Shown: positions 1-6,244 of the stretch, in pieces
Layout: every line of letters begins with the position of its first letter
Numbering within the stretch: the first letter of the stretch is position 1
Assembly: GCA_913040765.1 (NCBI GenBank)
Contig: CAJWIA010000047.1
Coordinates: 1-8,965, forward strand
Reading direction: 5' to 3'
DNA: 8,965 bases
DNA from: an uncultured Anaerolineales bacterium
GTDB taxonomy: Bacteria; Chloroflexota; Anaerolineae; Anaerolineales; UBA11657
The notes under the pieces: model-generated
Seen by the model: the letters and a program-made list of their open reading frames with translations, nothing else
What the model was told of the DNA's origin: nothing
Database searches by the model: none
Position numbers and translations under genes: made by a program

Positions 1-2
1 CT

Positions 3-359
3 TATGTCATAAGAGAAGATTTCTCTGCGGATATCACTTCATTTGTAACTCCCCCTGAACACAATTTTCAAGTTGGTTTCATTGTCTATCCAAAAGATGG
101 CGAAATACAAAGTCATTATCATCGTAAAATTGACCGCAATATATCTAACACATCCGAAGTCCTAGTTGTAAGGAAAGGTCATTGTGAAATTGACATATAT
201 GATGATGAACAAATACTTGTAGAAACATTAGGTATGAAAACTGGAGATGTAATGGTAATGGTATCAGGAGGACACGGCTTTCGTATGTTAGAGAACACTG
301 TGCTTCTTGAAATCAAACAGGGTCCCTATATTGGCATAGATGAAAAGAAACGCTTCTAG
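3..359 (+). CDS. Cupin-fold protein of surface-polysaccharide clusters, 5' end missing
   Basis: The open frame enters from the window edge and encodes 118 residues up to a TAG stop. The N-terminus, perhaps 15-25 residues, lies outside. Fragment residues 25-105 read as one small beta-barrel (cupin) domain: an HxH pair at H38/H40, a glutamate at E52, a third histidine at H91 within SGGHGF, and the ending EIKQGPYIG. The HxH-to-Glu gap (11 residues) is longer than in the textbook cupin motif, but I recall this spacing and the GGHGF...KQGPY ending from small cupins found beside DegT aminotransferases in capsule and O-antigen loci. That family has no settled biochemical role as far as I know; sugar isomerase or epimerase activity, or metal-dependent binding, are possible. 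It lies 9 bases upstream of the aminotransferase and in the same frame, so co-expression is likely. Fold and context are fairly sure; function is not. Confidence 0.75.
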   Translation, partial: YVIREDFSADITSFVTPPEHNFQVGFIVYPKDGEIQSHYHRKIDRNISNTSEVLVVRKGHCEIDIYDDEQILVETLGMKTGDVMVMVSGGHGFRMLENTVLLEIKQGPYIGIDEKKRF

Positions 360-368
360 ATTCAAAAT

Positions 369-1502
369 ATGATTCCGGTAAACGAGCCAGTAATAGGTGT
401 ACGAGATCAAGAGTATGTACTTGAATGCTTACAAAGTGGTTGGGTTTCATCTGCAGGAAAGTTTATCGAGACCTTTGAGTCTAGTTGGGCACAATACTGT
501 GATCGCCAACATGGAATAACAACCAGCAGTGGCACAAGTGCACTTCAAACATCTCTCGCATGCCTGGAACTGAAACCTGGTGACGAAGTCATAATACCAA
601 CTTTTACTATTATTTCATGTGCATTAGCTGTAATTTACAACGGTGGTACGCCCATTCTTGTAGATGCTAATCCTGAAACCTGGTGTATGAATGTAAGTCA
701 GATAGAAGAGCGTATTACCAAACGCACACGAGCTATAATGGCAGTGCATATATATGGGCATCCTGTCGATATGGATCCCCTTCTGCAAATTGCCGAGCAA
801 AATGACTTGGCAGTAATTGAAGATGCTGCGGAGGCACATGGTGCAGAATACCTACGCGGGCACAATGAACAAGAACAAGAATGGGTCCGCTGCGGCAGCA
901 TGGGCACAATGAGTGTTTTTAGTTTCTATGCCAACAAACTTGTTACTAGTGGAGAAGGTGGCATGATTGTAACAAACGATAGTCATCTGGCATCTAAAGC
1001 ACGCAACATTAGAAATCTATGCTTTGAGCCTGACCAACGGTTCCTACACAATAATCTTGGTCACAATTTTCGAATGACTAATATGCAAGCTGCACTTGGG
1101 CTAGCACAGTCCGAACGAATTCAAGAAACTGTCAATTGGAAGAGACGAATGGGACAAAGGTATACAGAACGTCTCTCAGACATAAAAGCAATACAGTTGC
1201 CTATTGAACGGTCTTGGTCACGCCAAGTGTATTGGATGTATGGCATCCTCCTAAACAAATCACATAATATGACTGCGCGTGCGTTAGCTGATAAACTCAG
1301 CGATTTAGGTATACAAACAAGACCATTCTTCCTAGGAATGCATGCACAACCAGCCCTACAAAATCTTGGTCTATTTCAGAGTGAAGATTATCCAGTCGCC
1401 GACTATCTATCTGAGAATGGGCTATATCTTCCATCAGGACTAGCTCTGAGCGAACAACAGATGGACGAAGTCTGCGCTGCACTACATACAATACTTACCT
1501 AG
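369..1502 (+). CDS. DegT/DnrJ/EryC1/StrS aminotransferase, GDP-perosamine synthase-like
   Basis: A PLP-dependent, fold-type I sugar aminotransferase of 377 residues, the usual length for the family. It probably converts a nucleotide-linked 4-keto-6-deoxyhexose to the 4-amino sugar with glutamate as amino donor, in the cytoplasm. Visible marks: the N-terminus MIPVNEP followed by SGWVSSAGKFI (residues 23-33); SSGTSAL (53-59) for the cofactor phosphate; EDAAEAHGAEY (151-161), with D152 expected to pair with the pyridine nitrogen; FSFYANK with K190 as the Schiff-base lysine, followed by SGEGGMI (194-200); LGHNFRMTNMQAALGLAQ (230-247); and TRPFF (317-321). These resemble perosamine synthases most closely. 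Lysine at 190 argues against the ColD/KdnA-type dehydratases, which have histidine there. The exact substrate cannot be read from sequence. The ATG start matches the family's N-terminus although no Shine-Dalgarno sequence precedes it. The stop is TAG. Confidence 0.9.
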   Translation: MIPVNEPVIGVRDQEYVLECLQSGWVSSAGKFIETFESSWAQYCDRQHGITTSSGTSALQTSLACLELKPGDEVIIPTFTIISCALAVIYNGGTPILVDANPETWCMNVSQIEERITKRTRAIMAVHIYGHPVDMDPLLQIAEQNDLAVIEDAAEAHGAEYLRGHNEQEQEWVRCGSMGTMSVFSFYANKLVTSGEGGMIVTNDSHLASKARNIRNLCFEPDQRFLHNNLGHNFRMTNMQAALGLAQSERIQETVNWKRRMGQRYTERLSDIKAIQLPIERSWSRQVYWMYGILLNKSHNMTARALADKLSDLGIQTRPFFLGMHAQPALQNLGLFQSEDYPVADYLSENGLYLPSGLALSEQQMDEVCAALHTILT

Positions 1503-1517
1503 AATTATTATCGACAC

Positions 1518-2276
1518 GTGGAAACTCCTAAATCAGATACCGCAAATTTACTGAATTACCTTTACAATCATCTGTCAGACCACTGGTGGACAGTAGGTAT
1601 GAGGGCTACTGCGCATACGATCCTTAGCAACAATACTAGTGCAAACGGAACAATCCTTGAAGTAGGCTGTGGAAATGGCGCATATTTATGTGAATTGTCA
1701 GAAAAATACATCTCAGACCCAACAATCGGCATGGATATAAATACACAGGCTCTTGAACATGCAAAAAATATCGATAACATCCAAGGAAGTTTGTTGCAAG
1801 GCAATTTTCATCATCTTCCTTTAGCAAAAAACAGCGTGGCACTATCTGTAGGCTTAGATGCATTTGATCAAACCCATGCAAATCTGAAGATTGCTCTATC
1901 TGAAATCTTTAGAACACTAATTAAAGACGGTTTATTGCTGATAAGAGTTAGTGCACACCCTTGGTTGCTGGGTCAACATGACCAATCATTTGGAACAGGC
2001 CGTAGATACACTAAGAATGAAATATGTGAGGATATAACAAAAGCAGGTTTTCAAATTGAGAGATTCACTTACGCGAATTGCATTATGCTCTTACCAGCAA
2101 TCATAACGCGTATAGCCATTAATCTAAGACTGGCAACAGTGGAAAATCAATTTGAAATCCCAAATATATTGAATATTTTGCTCACAAAAATACTACTATT
2201 GGAAGCATCATTGTTAAAGTTGATCAATCTACCTGCTGGTCTGAGTATATACATTTTGGCCCGAAAGCCTAAATAG
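1518..2276 (+). CDS. Class I SAM-dependent methyltransferase with hydrophobic C-terminus
   Basis: Encodes 252 residues with a class I methyltransferase fold. Motif I is ILEVGCGNGAYL (46-57), binding S-adenosylmethionine; the acid after strand beta-2 is D73 in IGMDIN (70-75); HLPLAKNSVALSVGLDAFDQ (99-118) covers the beta-4 region. The segment SAHPWLLGQHDQSFGTGRRY (145-164), before a KAGF element (175-178), resembles methyltransferases found beside glycosyltransferases in cell-envelope loci. Residues about 187-205 and 215-247 are rich in Leu/Ile and could hold amphipathic or membrane-contacting helices, suggesting a lipid-bound substrate or membrane association. The start is GTG, 15 bases after the aminotransferase stop and in the same frame, without a visible ribosome-binding site. 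The next in-frame ATG is codon 28, just before motif I, so GTG is preferred. It could methylate the amino sugar, another sugar or the lipid carrier; the target is unknown. Confidence 0.82.
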   Translation: METPKSDTANLLNYLYNHLSDHWWTVGMRATAHTILSNNTSANGTILEVGCGNGAYLCELSEKYISDPTIGMDINTQALEHAKNIDNIQGSLLQGNFHHLPLAKNSVALSVGLDAFDQTHANLKIALSEIFRTLIKDGLLLIRVSAHPWLLGQHDQSFGTGRRYTKNEICEDITKAGFQIERFTYANCIMLLPAIITRIAINLRLATVENQFEIPNILNILLTKILLLEASLLKLINLPAGLSIYILARKPK

Positions 2277-2279
2277 GTC

Positions 2280-3023
2280 ATGTTTGTTTGTACTGTTCTA
2301 CCCACTTATAATGAGGAAGCAAATATTGAATTACTTGTTGAAAGCCTTCTTAATAACCAACAAGGTTCAAACATGGTCTTAATAGTGGACGATAACTCTT
2401 GCGATGCCACCGCTGAAAAAGTACGTAATTTATCAATTAAATACAACAGATACGATAAAATTCAGGTTGCTCTAGTTCAACGTAGAAATGACAGAGGACT
2501 CACTACTGCAATACAATATGGTATAGATGTAGCTACAAAAAGATATGGTGCCAATATAGTTACTTGGATGGATTGTGACCTATCTATGCCACCTGAAGAT
2601 GTTCCGCAGTTACTTACACCATTAGTGGAAGGAGCAGCAGACATAGTTGTAGGATCACGATGGATTAGCGGAGGTGCAGATCTTGCACATGGATTCATGG
2701 CTCGAACTTTGAGCAAGATAATAAACGGCTGGGCCCAACTTTTGTTGGGCAATGATATATCTGACTATACAAGTGGTTTTGTAGCAGCTAATACCAAAGT
2801 ATTGAAAACACTGCGGCTTCAAGGAGACTATGGTGAATACTGTATAGATTTTATTTGTAGGTCAAAGCGAAATGGATACAAAATTGTTGAAATACCTTAT
2901 GTATGTGTGCCCAGGACAAAAGGAGAAAGCAAGACAGGACTTAACCTGTATGATTACTTGATTAGGGGACGCAAATACATAAGTACAGTGTGGAAGCTGT
3001 TCATATACAAGCAATCAGTGTGA
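2280..3023 (+). CDS. Family 2 glycosyltransferase, polyprenyl-phosphate sugar synthase (DPM1-like)
   Basis: A GT-A fold enzyme of 247 residues, expected to move a sugar from a nucleotide donor to polyprenyl phosphate on the cytoplasmic face of the membrane. Motifs in order: VLPTYNEEANIELLV (6-20) for nucleotide binding; VDDNSCDATAE (36-46); MDCDLSMPPED (97-107) with the DxD-type metal site D98/D100; VGSRWISGG (124-132); DYTSGFVAAN (162-171); and the basic loop PRTKGESKTG (211-220). This order is that of dolichyl-phosphate mannosyltransferase (DPM1). It ends near the catalytic domain and has no C-terminal membrane helices, unlike ArnC or archaeal DPM1 proteins, so it resembles the soluble human-type enzyme. 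The sugar could be mannose, glucose or an amino sugar. The ATG lies 3 bases after the methyltransferase stop, which suggests translational coupling. The stop is TGA. Confidence 0.87.
   Translation: MFVCTVLPTYNEEANIELLVESLLNNQQGSNMVLIVDDNSCDATAEKVRNLSIKYNRYDKIQVALVQRRNDRGLTTAIQYGIDVATKRYGANIVTWMDCDLSMPPEDVPQLLTPLVEGAADIVVGSRWISGGADLAHGFMARTLSKIINGWAQLLLGNDISDYTSGFVAANTKVLKTLRLQGDYGEYCIDFICRSKRNGYKIVEIPYVCVPRTKGESKTGLNLYDYLIRGRKYISTVWKLFIYKQSV
2733..2750. repeat. Perfect 7-bp inverted repeat with TTTT loop inside the GT2 gene
   Basis: GCCCAAC (2733-2739), a TTTT loop, and GTTGGGC (2744-2750) form a perfect GC-rich hairpin within the coding sequence. There is no run of T after it on either strand, so it is not an intrinsic terminator. 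A stem of this size is expected about once by chance in a window this long. Confidence 0.4.
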
Positions 3024-3124
3024 CACATCCTTACACAAAATACAGCCCCATACAATGTAAGTAACTACCTAAATAATTTGAGGCTCAACTGCTAAATATC
3101 ACATTTTCTATATTTCAGATAACC

Positions 3125-4444
3125 ATGTCAACAGTCAAAGACATATTCCGCGGGAGATATCAACCACTATTAGTATTGATAATAGTTGGTCTGCTTGTGA
3201 GGTGGACAACCTATTACTACTACTATCAGTTATATACTGATGTAGGTGGCTTACACTTTTCCCCAACTGCTGATGAAGCCAGCACATATGAAATACTTGC
3301 ACGGCAAATATTGTCAGGTCATGGGTTGTCACATGAATTATTCTCTTATCGTCCACCACTACAACCGATGTTGATCGCCTTGACCTACCTTGTATCTGGA
3401 AGCACCAATCCTTTGATTGCTGTATTTGTACAAAGTTTTATTAGCACAGGTCTGGCAATACTTACATTTATCATAGCCGAAGAACTAAACATGTCTAAGC
3501 CTGCACAGTTTTTTTCCGGACTGATAGTAGCTTTGGATCCAGCATCCATAATCATTGGGATGACATTGATGGCCGAGACATTGGCAAACATATTTGTAGC
3601 TATCAGTATGATTTTCATCATACGTTTAATACGCAGCCGTAACATGCGTGACGCTGCTGCTGCAGGAGCCGCAATTGCACTAGCAACATTAGCACGACCA
3701 ACATCAATTTACTATTGGGTGCCAATTGTATTGATAATTCCTGTGTTGGTGCCTGGATTAATTCGTAAAATCACAATGTTGGTAATTATATTTGCGATAG
3801 GAGTATTACCATGGTATGTACGTAATCAAATTTACCACAACGTTTTTACTTTCTCAACCGTAGGTAATTTTGACTTATTGTTTTATGGTGCGGTTTCAGT
3901 AAAAAGTAGGGCTACCGGACAAAGCCCCCAAGAACTGGAAGCGCAATTTGCATACGAACTAGATCAACGACTTAACCAAGGTAAATCACGCGACAATTAC
4001 GACTATTCCTCTAAATGGAAATTTCTTGTGTCAGACAATCCCCAGGTTAATTCTGAAATCAGTAAAATGGCATTGGAAGTGTTTCGAGAACATCCAATGG
4101 AGTATGCAGTAACCATTTTCAGACCACTAATAAAGATATTTGCTATAACAAATTACCTCAAAGTGTTAGGGCCAATGAGTGCATTGGAAATTGTATTTAA
4201 TCTATCTCTATACACCCTGGCACTATTGGGAATTGTCAGGTCATGGATGAGTCGAAACCGTATTTTCCTAGTTGTCACATTACTTCCTATAATATATTTC
4301 ACAGCAATTCCTGTGCTTTCGCGTGCTGGTTCAGGTATGGATACTCGAGCACGAACACCCTTTACTTTTTCGTTAGCTATACTAGCGGCACAAAGTCTTT
4401 ACTGGTTGTGGAAAAGGTATATTAAAAACACCGAGATATCCTAG
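3125..4444 (+). CDS. Multi-pass GT-C glycosyltransferase, PMT/ArnT-like (GT39/GT83-type)
   Basis: An integral membrane protein of 439 residues with roughly ten hydrophobic segments (for example 14-30, 95-118, 141-168, 196-212, 215-230, 355-373, 379-397, 411-427). The first extracytoplasmic loop has the acidic pair D50-E51, then YEILARQILSGHGLS (55-69) and RPPLQP (76-81), the pattern of bacterial lipid-phosphate-sugar-dependent glycosyltransferases, in which a loop-1 acid is catalytic. E151, ARPTSIYYW (190-198) and PWYVRNQ (229-235) also match that group. A soluble, charged stretch at about 260-325 interrupts the helices. It should take sugar from a polyprenyl-phosphate donor and attach it to a lipid, glycan or protein outside the membrane, making the upstream GT2 its natural partner. 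It begins 101 bases after that gene and in a different frame. A TATATT at 3109-3114 is a possible -10 box, but I see no matching -35. The acceptor is unknown. The stop is TAG. Confidence 0.83.
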   Translation: MSTVKDIFRGRYQPLLVLIIVGLLVRWTTYYYYYQLYTDVGGLHFSPTADEASTYEILARQILSGHGLSHELFSYRPPLQPMLIALTYLVSGSTNPLIAVFVQSFISTGLAILTFIIAEELNMSKPAQFFSGLIVALDPASIIIGMTLMAETLANIFVAISMIFIIRLIRSRNMRDAAAAGAAIALATLARPTSIYYWVPIVLIIPVLVPGLIRKITMLVIIFAIGVLPWYVRNQIYHNVFTFSTVGNFDLLFYGAVSVKSRATGQSPQELEAQFAYELDQRLNQGKSRDNYDYSSKWKFLVSDNPQVNSEISKMALEVFREHPMEYAVTIFRPLIKIFAITNYLKVLGPMSALEIVFNLSLYTLALLGIVRSWMSRNRIFLVVTLLPIIYFTAIPVLSRAGSGMDTRARTPFTFSLAILAAQSLYWLWKRYIKNTEIS

Positions 4445-4448
4445 TTAC

Positions 4449-4477
4449 TTGTCACTACAACAATACCATGTTAAAGT
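4449..4477 (+). promoter_or_regulatory. Weak candidate sigma-70-type promoter before rex
   Basis: TTGTCA (4449-4454; five of six consensus bases) and TAAAGT (4472-4477; four of six) are 17 bases apart, in the 91-base gap between the GT-C gene and rex. Transcription would begin near 4484, giving a leader of about 50 bases. Matches this good are common in AT-rich DNA. I see no clear Rex operator palindrome (TTGTGAA/TTCACAA arms) here, so self-regulation is not supported. rex could also be read from the upstream genes. Confidence 0.25.
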
Positions 4478-4535
4478 AATGTGGAGCTATTAATAAAGCT
4501 TCATCAAAAAGTTTAGACGTGTACGGTATAGAGAA

Positions 4536-5153
4536 ATGCCAGCAACAACAATTCCTGACATCGTAATTGGAAGACTCCCACTGTATCTACGCGCATTAAC
4601 ACAATTTGAAATTAGTGGCAATAAAGTCACTTCATCACATGAAATGGGCGAATACCTGGGCATCAGTTCAGCTCAGATTCGTAAAGATTTGTTACATTTT
4701 GGTGAGTTTGGCAAGCAAGGTACCGGATACAACATAAGATATCTCAAAAAACAGCTGGAAATCATACTTAGAGTAAACCAAGAATGGGATGTGGCTCTAG
4801 TCGGTGCGGGAGGAGTAGGTAACGCGATAGTAAATTATGCCGGATTTCGAGGACGGGGATTCCGTATAGCAGTAGTATTTGACAATGATCCAGCCAAAAT
4901 CGGTCAAAAGATTAATGAGTTGATTATACTGTCAACTGACCAAATCAAAATAAAGGTAAGTAAAATGAAGATTAGAATTGCCATGGTAGCAGTACCGTCT
5001 GATGAAGCTCAAACTGTTACCAACACACTTGTAGAAGCTGGCATTGAGTCAATTTTGAATTACGCTCCAACTAGCCTAACAGTACCATCTAAGGTTCGCA
5101 TACAACACATAGACCCAGTGGTAGGTTTACAGCATATGACCTATTATCTGTAA
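4536..5153 (+). CDS. rex: Redox-sensing transcriptional repressor Rex
   Basis: Encodes 205 residues, a normal length for Rex. Rex is a cytoplasmic homodimer that binds operators when NADH is low and leaves them when the NADH/NAD+ ratio rises, controlling fermentation and respiration genes. The N-terminal winged helix (about 1-80) opens with IPDIVIGRLPLYLRAL (6-21) and holds the recognition-helix region SSAQIRKDLLHFGEFGKQG (44-62), close to the family pattern. The Rossmann domain has VGAGGVGNAI (89-98; GxGxxG) and FDNDPAKIG (115-123), where D116 sits at the end of beta-2 as expected for NAD(H) preference. LNYAPTSLTVP (174-184) and the ending LQHMTYYL (198-205), for the domain-swapped helix, are also typical. 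The ATG start gives the standard N-terminus but has no Shine-Dalgarno sequence. It lies downstream of the sugar genes and ends 44 bases from the end of mreB. No target gene can be assigned from this window. Confidence 0.95.
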   Translation: MPATTIPDIVIGRLPLYLRALTQFEISGNKVTSSHEMGEYLGISSAQIRKDLLHFGEFGKQGTGYNIRYLKKQLEIILRVNQEWDVALVGAGGVGNAIVNYAGFRGRGFRIAVVFDNDPAKIGQKINELIILSTDQIKIKVSKMKIRIAMVAVPSDEAQTVTNTLVEAGIESILNYAPTSLTVPSKVRIQHIDPVVGLQHMTYYL

Positions 5154-5197
5154 GTCTGTATAACTAAACACTAAATTGATCTGCAAACCGAGATTGT
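5154..5197. other. Convergent junction between rex and mreB, no clear terminator
   Basis: These 44 bases separate two converging genes. The only symmetry I find is CTAAAC (5164-5169) with GTTTAG (5196-5201), whose second arm runs into the mreB stop codon. The 26-base gap and AT-rich 6-bp stem make a poor terminator. No GC-rich stem with a T-run is seen on either strand. Confidence 0.6.
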
Positions 5198-6205
5198 TTA
5201 GACGCGAGGCAAATGCGGTCTCATGATTTCATACATTTCTAGTGCTCGGCTAGCACCTATAGATACACAACCAATAGGATTGTCTGTTATATAGGCCGGA
5301 ACACCAACCGATTCGGACACCCGTTGCTCCATACCTCGCAAGAATGCACCACCTCCACAGAGAACTATGCCACGATCAATAGCATCTGAGGCAAGCTCAG
5401 GCGGAGTCTTCTCCAAAACTGCCTTGGCTACTGAAATTATAGACTCTAGTGGTTCCTCAATTGCTTCAAAGACATCTTCAGAAGTAACTATTGCATCGCG
5501 TGGCAAACCAGTCACATGATCACGCCCCTGAATTTCCACGGCAAGAACTTCATCTAGCGAAACAGCCGAACCTATTCTAATCTTTATCTCTTCTGCTGTC
5601 ATCTCACCAATAACTATGCCATATTTCTTGCGCACATAAGTCACTATAGCTTGATCAAGGGTCATGCCACCTACACGTGCAGAATGTGCAATGACTATAC
5701 CGTTAAGCGCTACTATTGCAGATTCGGTAGCACCACCACCAATGTCCAATACCATGTTTCCTGCAGGAGTACCGACAGGTAGACCAGATCCAATAGCAGC
5801 TGCTAATGGTTCATGGATTAAATACGCCTCTCTACTACCTGCCTCTTTGGCTGCTTCATGCACAGCTCGACTTTCCACACTTGTAGCCCCATAAGGAACG
5901 CTCAACATCACCCGAGGTTTAAAAAGCCTCATTGGGCCACAAACTTTAGTCAAGAAATAATGTAACATCCGCTCAGTTACCTCATAATCAGCTATCACAC
6001 CATCCTGAATTGGTCTCATAACCTCTATGCTTTCAGGTGAACGGCCAAACATCTCTCGAGCCTCTTGTCCTATAGAAACAATCTTTTGCTCATCTACACG
6101 TATAGCTACTACACAGGGTTCATGCAGCACTACATCACCACCCTCTGACACGAGAACGTTGACTGTTCCTAAGTCTATGCCAATGTCTTTACCTAAAAGA
6201 GCCAT
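5198..6205 (-). CDS. mreB: Actin-like rod-shape protein MreB, with Ala at the catalytic Thr position
   Basis: A bacterial actin homologue of 335 residues, within the usual 330-350. MreB forms ATP-dependent filaments under the membrane that guide cell-wall synthesis. Seen in order: phosphate-1 loop GIDLGTVNVLV (9-19); SVPYGATSVESRAVHEAAKE (102-121); YLIHEPLAAAIG (128-139) with the catalytic-type glutamate E132; phosphate-2 loop MVLDIGGGATES (151-162); RVGGMTLDQAI (177-187); TAEEIKIRIGSA (203-214); and adenosine motif GIVLCGGGAFLRG (279-291). The phosphate-2 loop is normally DIGGGTTE; here the first threonine is A159 (codon GCT on the coding strand). That residue lies 27 after the catalytic glutamate, the same spacing as E140-T167 in Caulobacter MreB. 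mreC and mreD do not follow: the next gene, rex, is on the other strand. The start lies 39 bases after the atpC stop with no obvious promoter, so read-through from the atp genes is plausible. Confidence 0.95.
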   Translation of the reverse strand: MALLGKDIGIDLGTVNVLVSEGGDVVLHEPCVVAIRVDEQKIVSIGQEAREMFGRSPESIEVMRPIQDGVIADYEVTERMLHYFLTKVCGPMRLFKPRVMLSVPYGATSVESRAVHEAAKEAGSREAYLIHEPLAAAIGSGLPVGTPAGNMVLDIGGGATESAIVALNGIVIAHSARVGGMTLDQAIVTYVRKKYGIVIGEMTAEEIKIRIGSAVSLDEVLAVEIQGRDHVTGLPRDAIVTSEDVFEAIEEPLESIISVAKAVLEKTPPELASDAIDRGIVLCGGGAFLRGMEQRVSESVGVPAYITDNPIGCVSIGASRALEMYEIMRPHLPRV

Positions 6206-6244
6206 TGTGAATTTTAAATTGAAATCCTAGAAAAATTAAAGATA

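Noticed and set aside
3..3023. TAG fully reassigned to an amino acid, giving one giant polyprotein
   Set aside because: Each TAG falls where its protein family normally ends, the next gene opens with its family's usual N-terminus (for example MIPVNEP), and no conserved gene here has an internal TAG. Low-level read-through remains possible.
3078..3088. TTGAGGCTCAA palindrome before the GT-C gene as an operator
   Set aside because: The arms are only 5 bases. Several such palindromes are expected by chance in 9 kb.
3207..3228. Short run of Tyr codons near the start of the GT-C gene as a repeat element
   Set aside because: Five tyrosines at residues 30-34, coded by mixed TAT/TAC, just after the first hydrophobic segment. 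It is too short to be a meaningful repeat.
5164..5201. Bidirectional terminator between rex and mreB
   Set aside because: The CTAAAC/GTTTAG stem is only 6 bp, AT-rich, and spans a 26-base loop with no T-run.
6205..6222. Rex operator at the mreB start
   Set aside because: TTGTGAA matches one arm exactly, but the second arm (TTCACAA after 4 bases) is missing and the match includes the start codon. It is probably chance.
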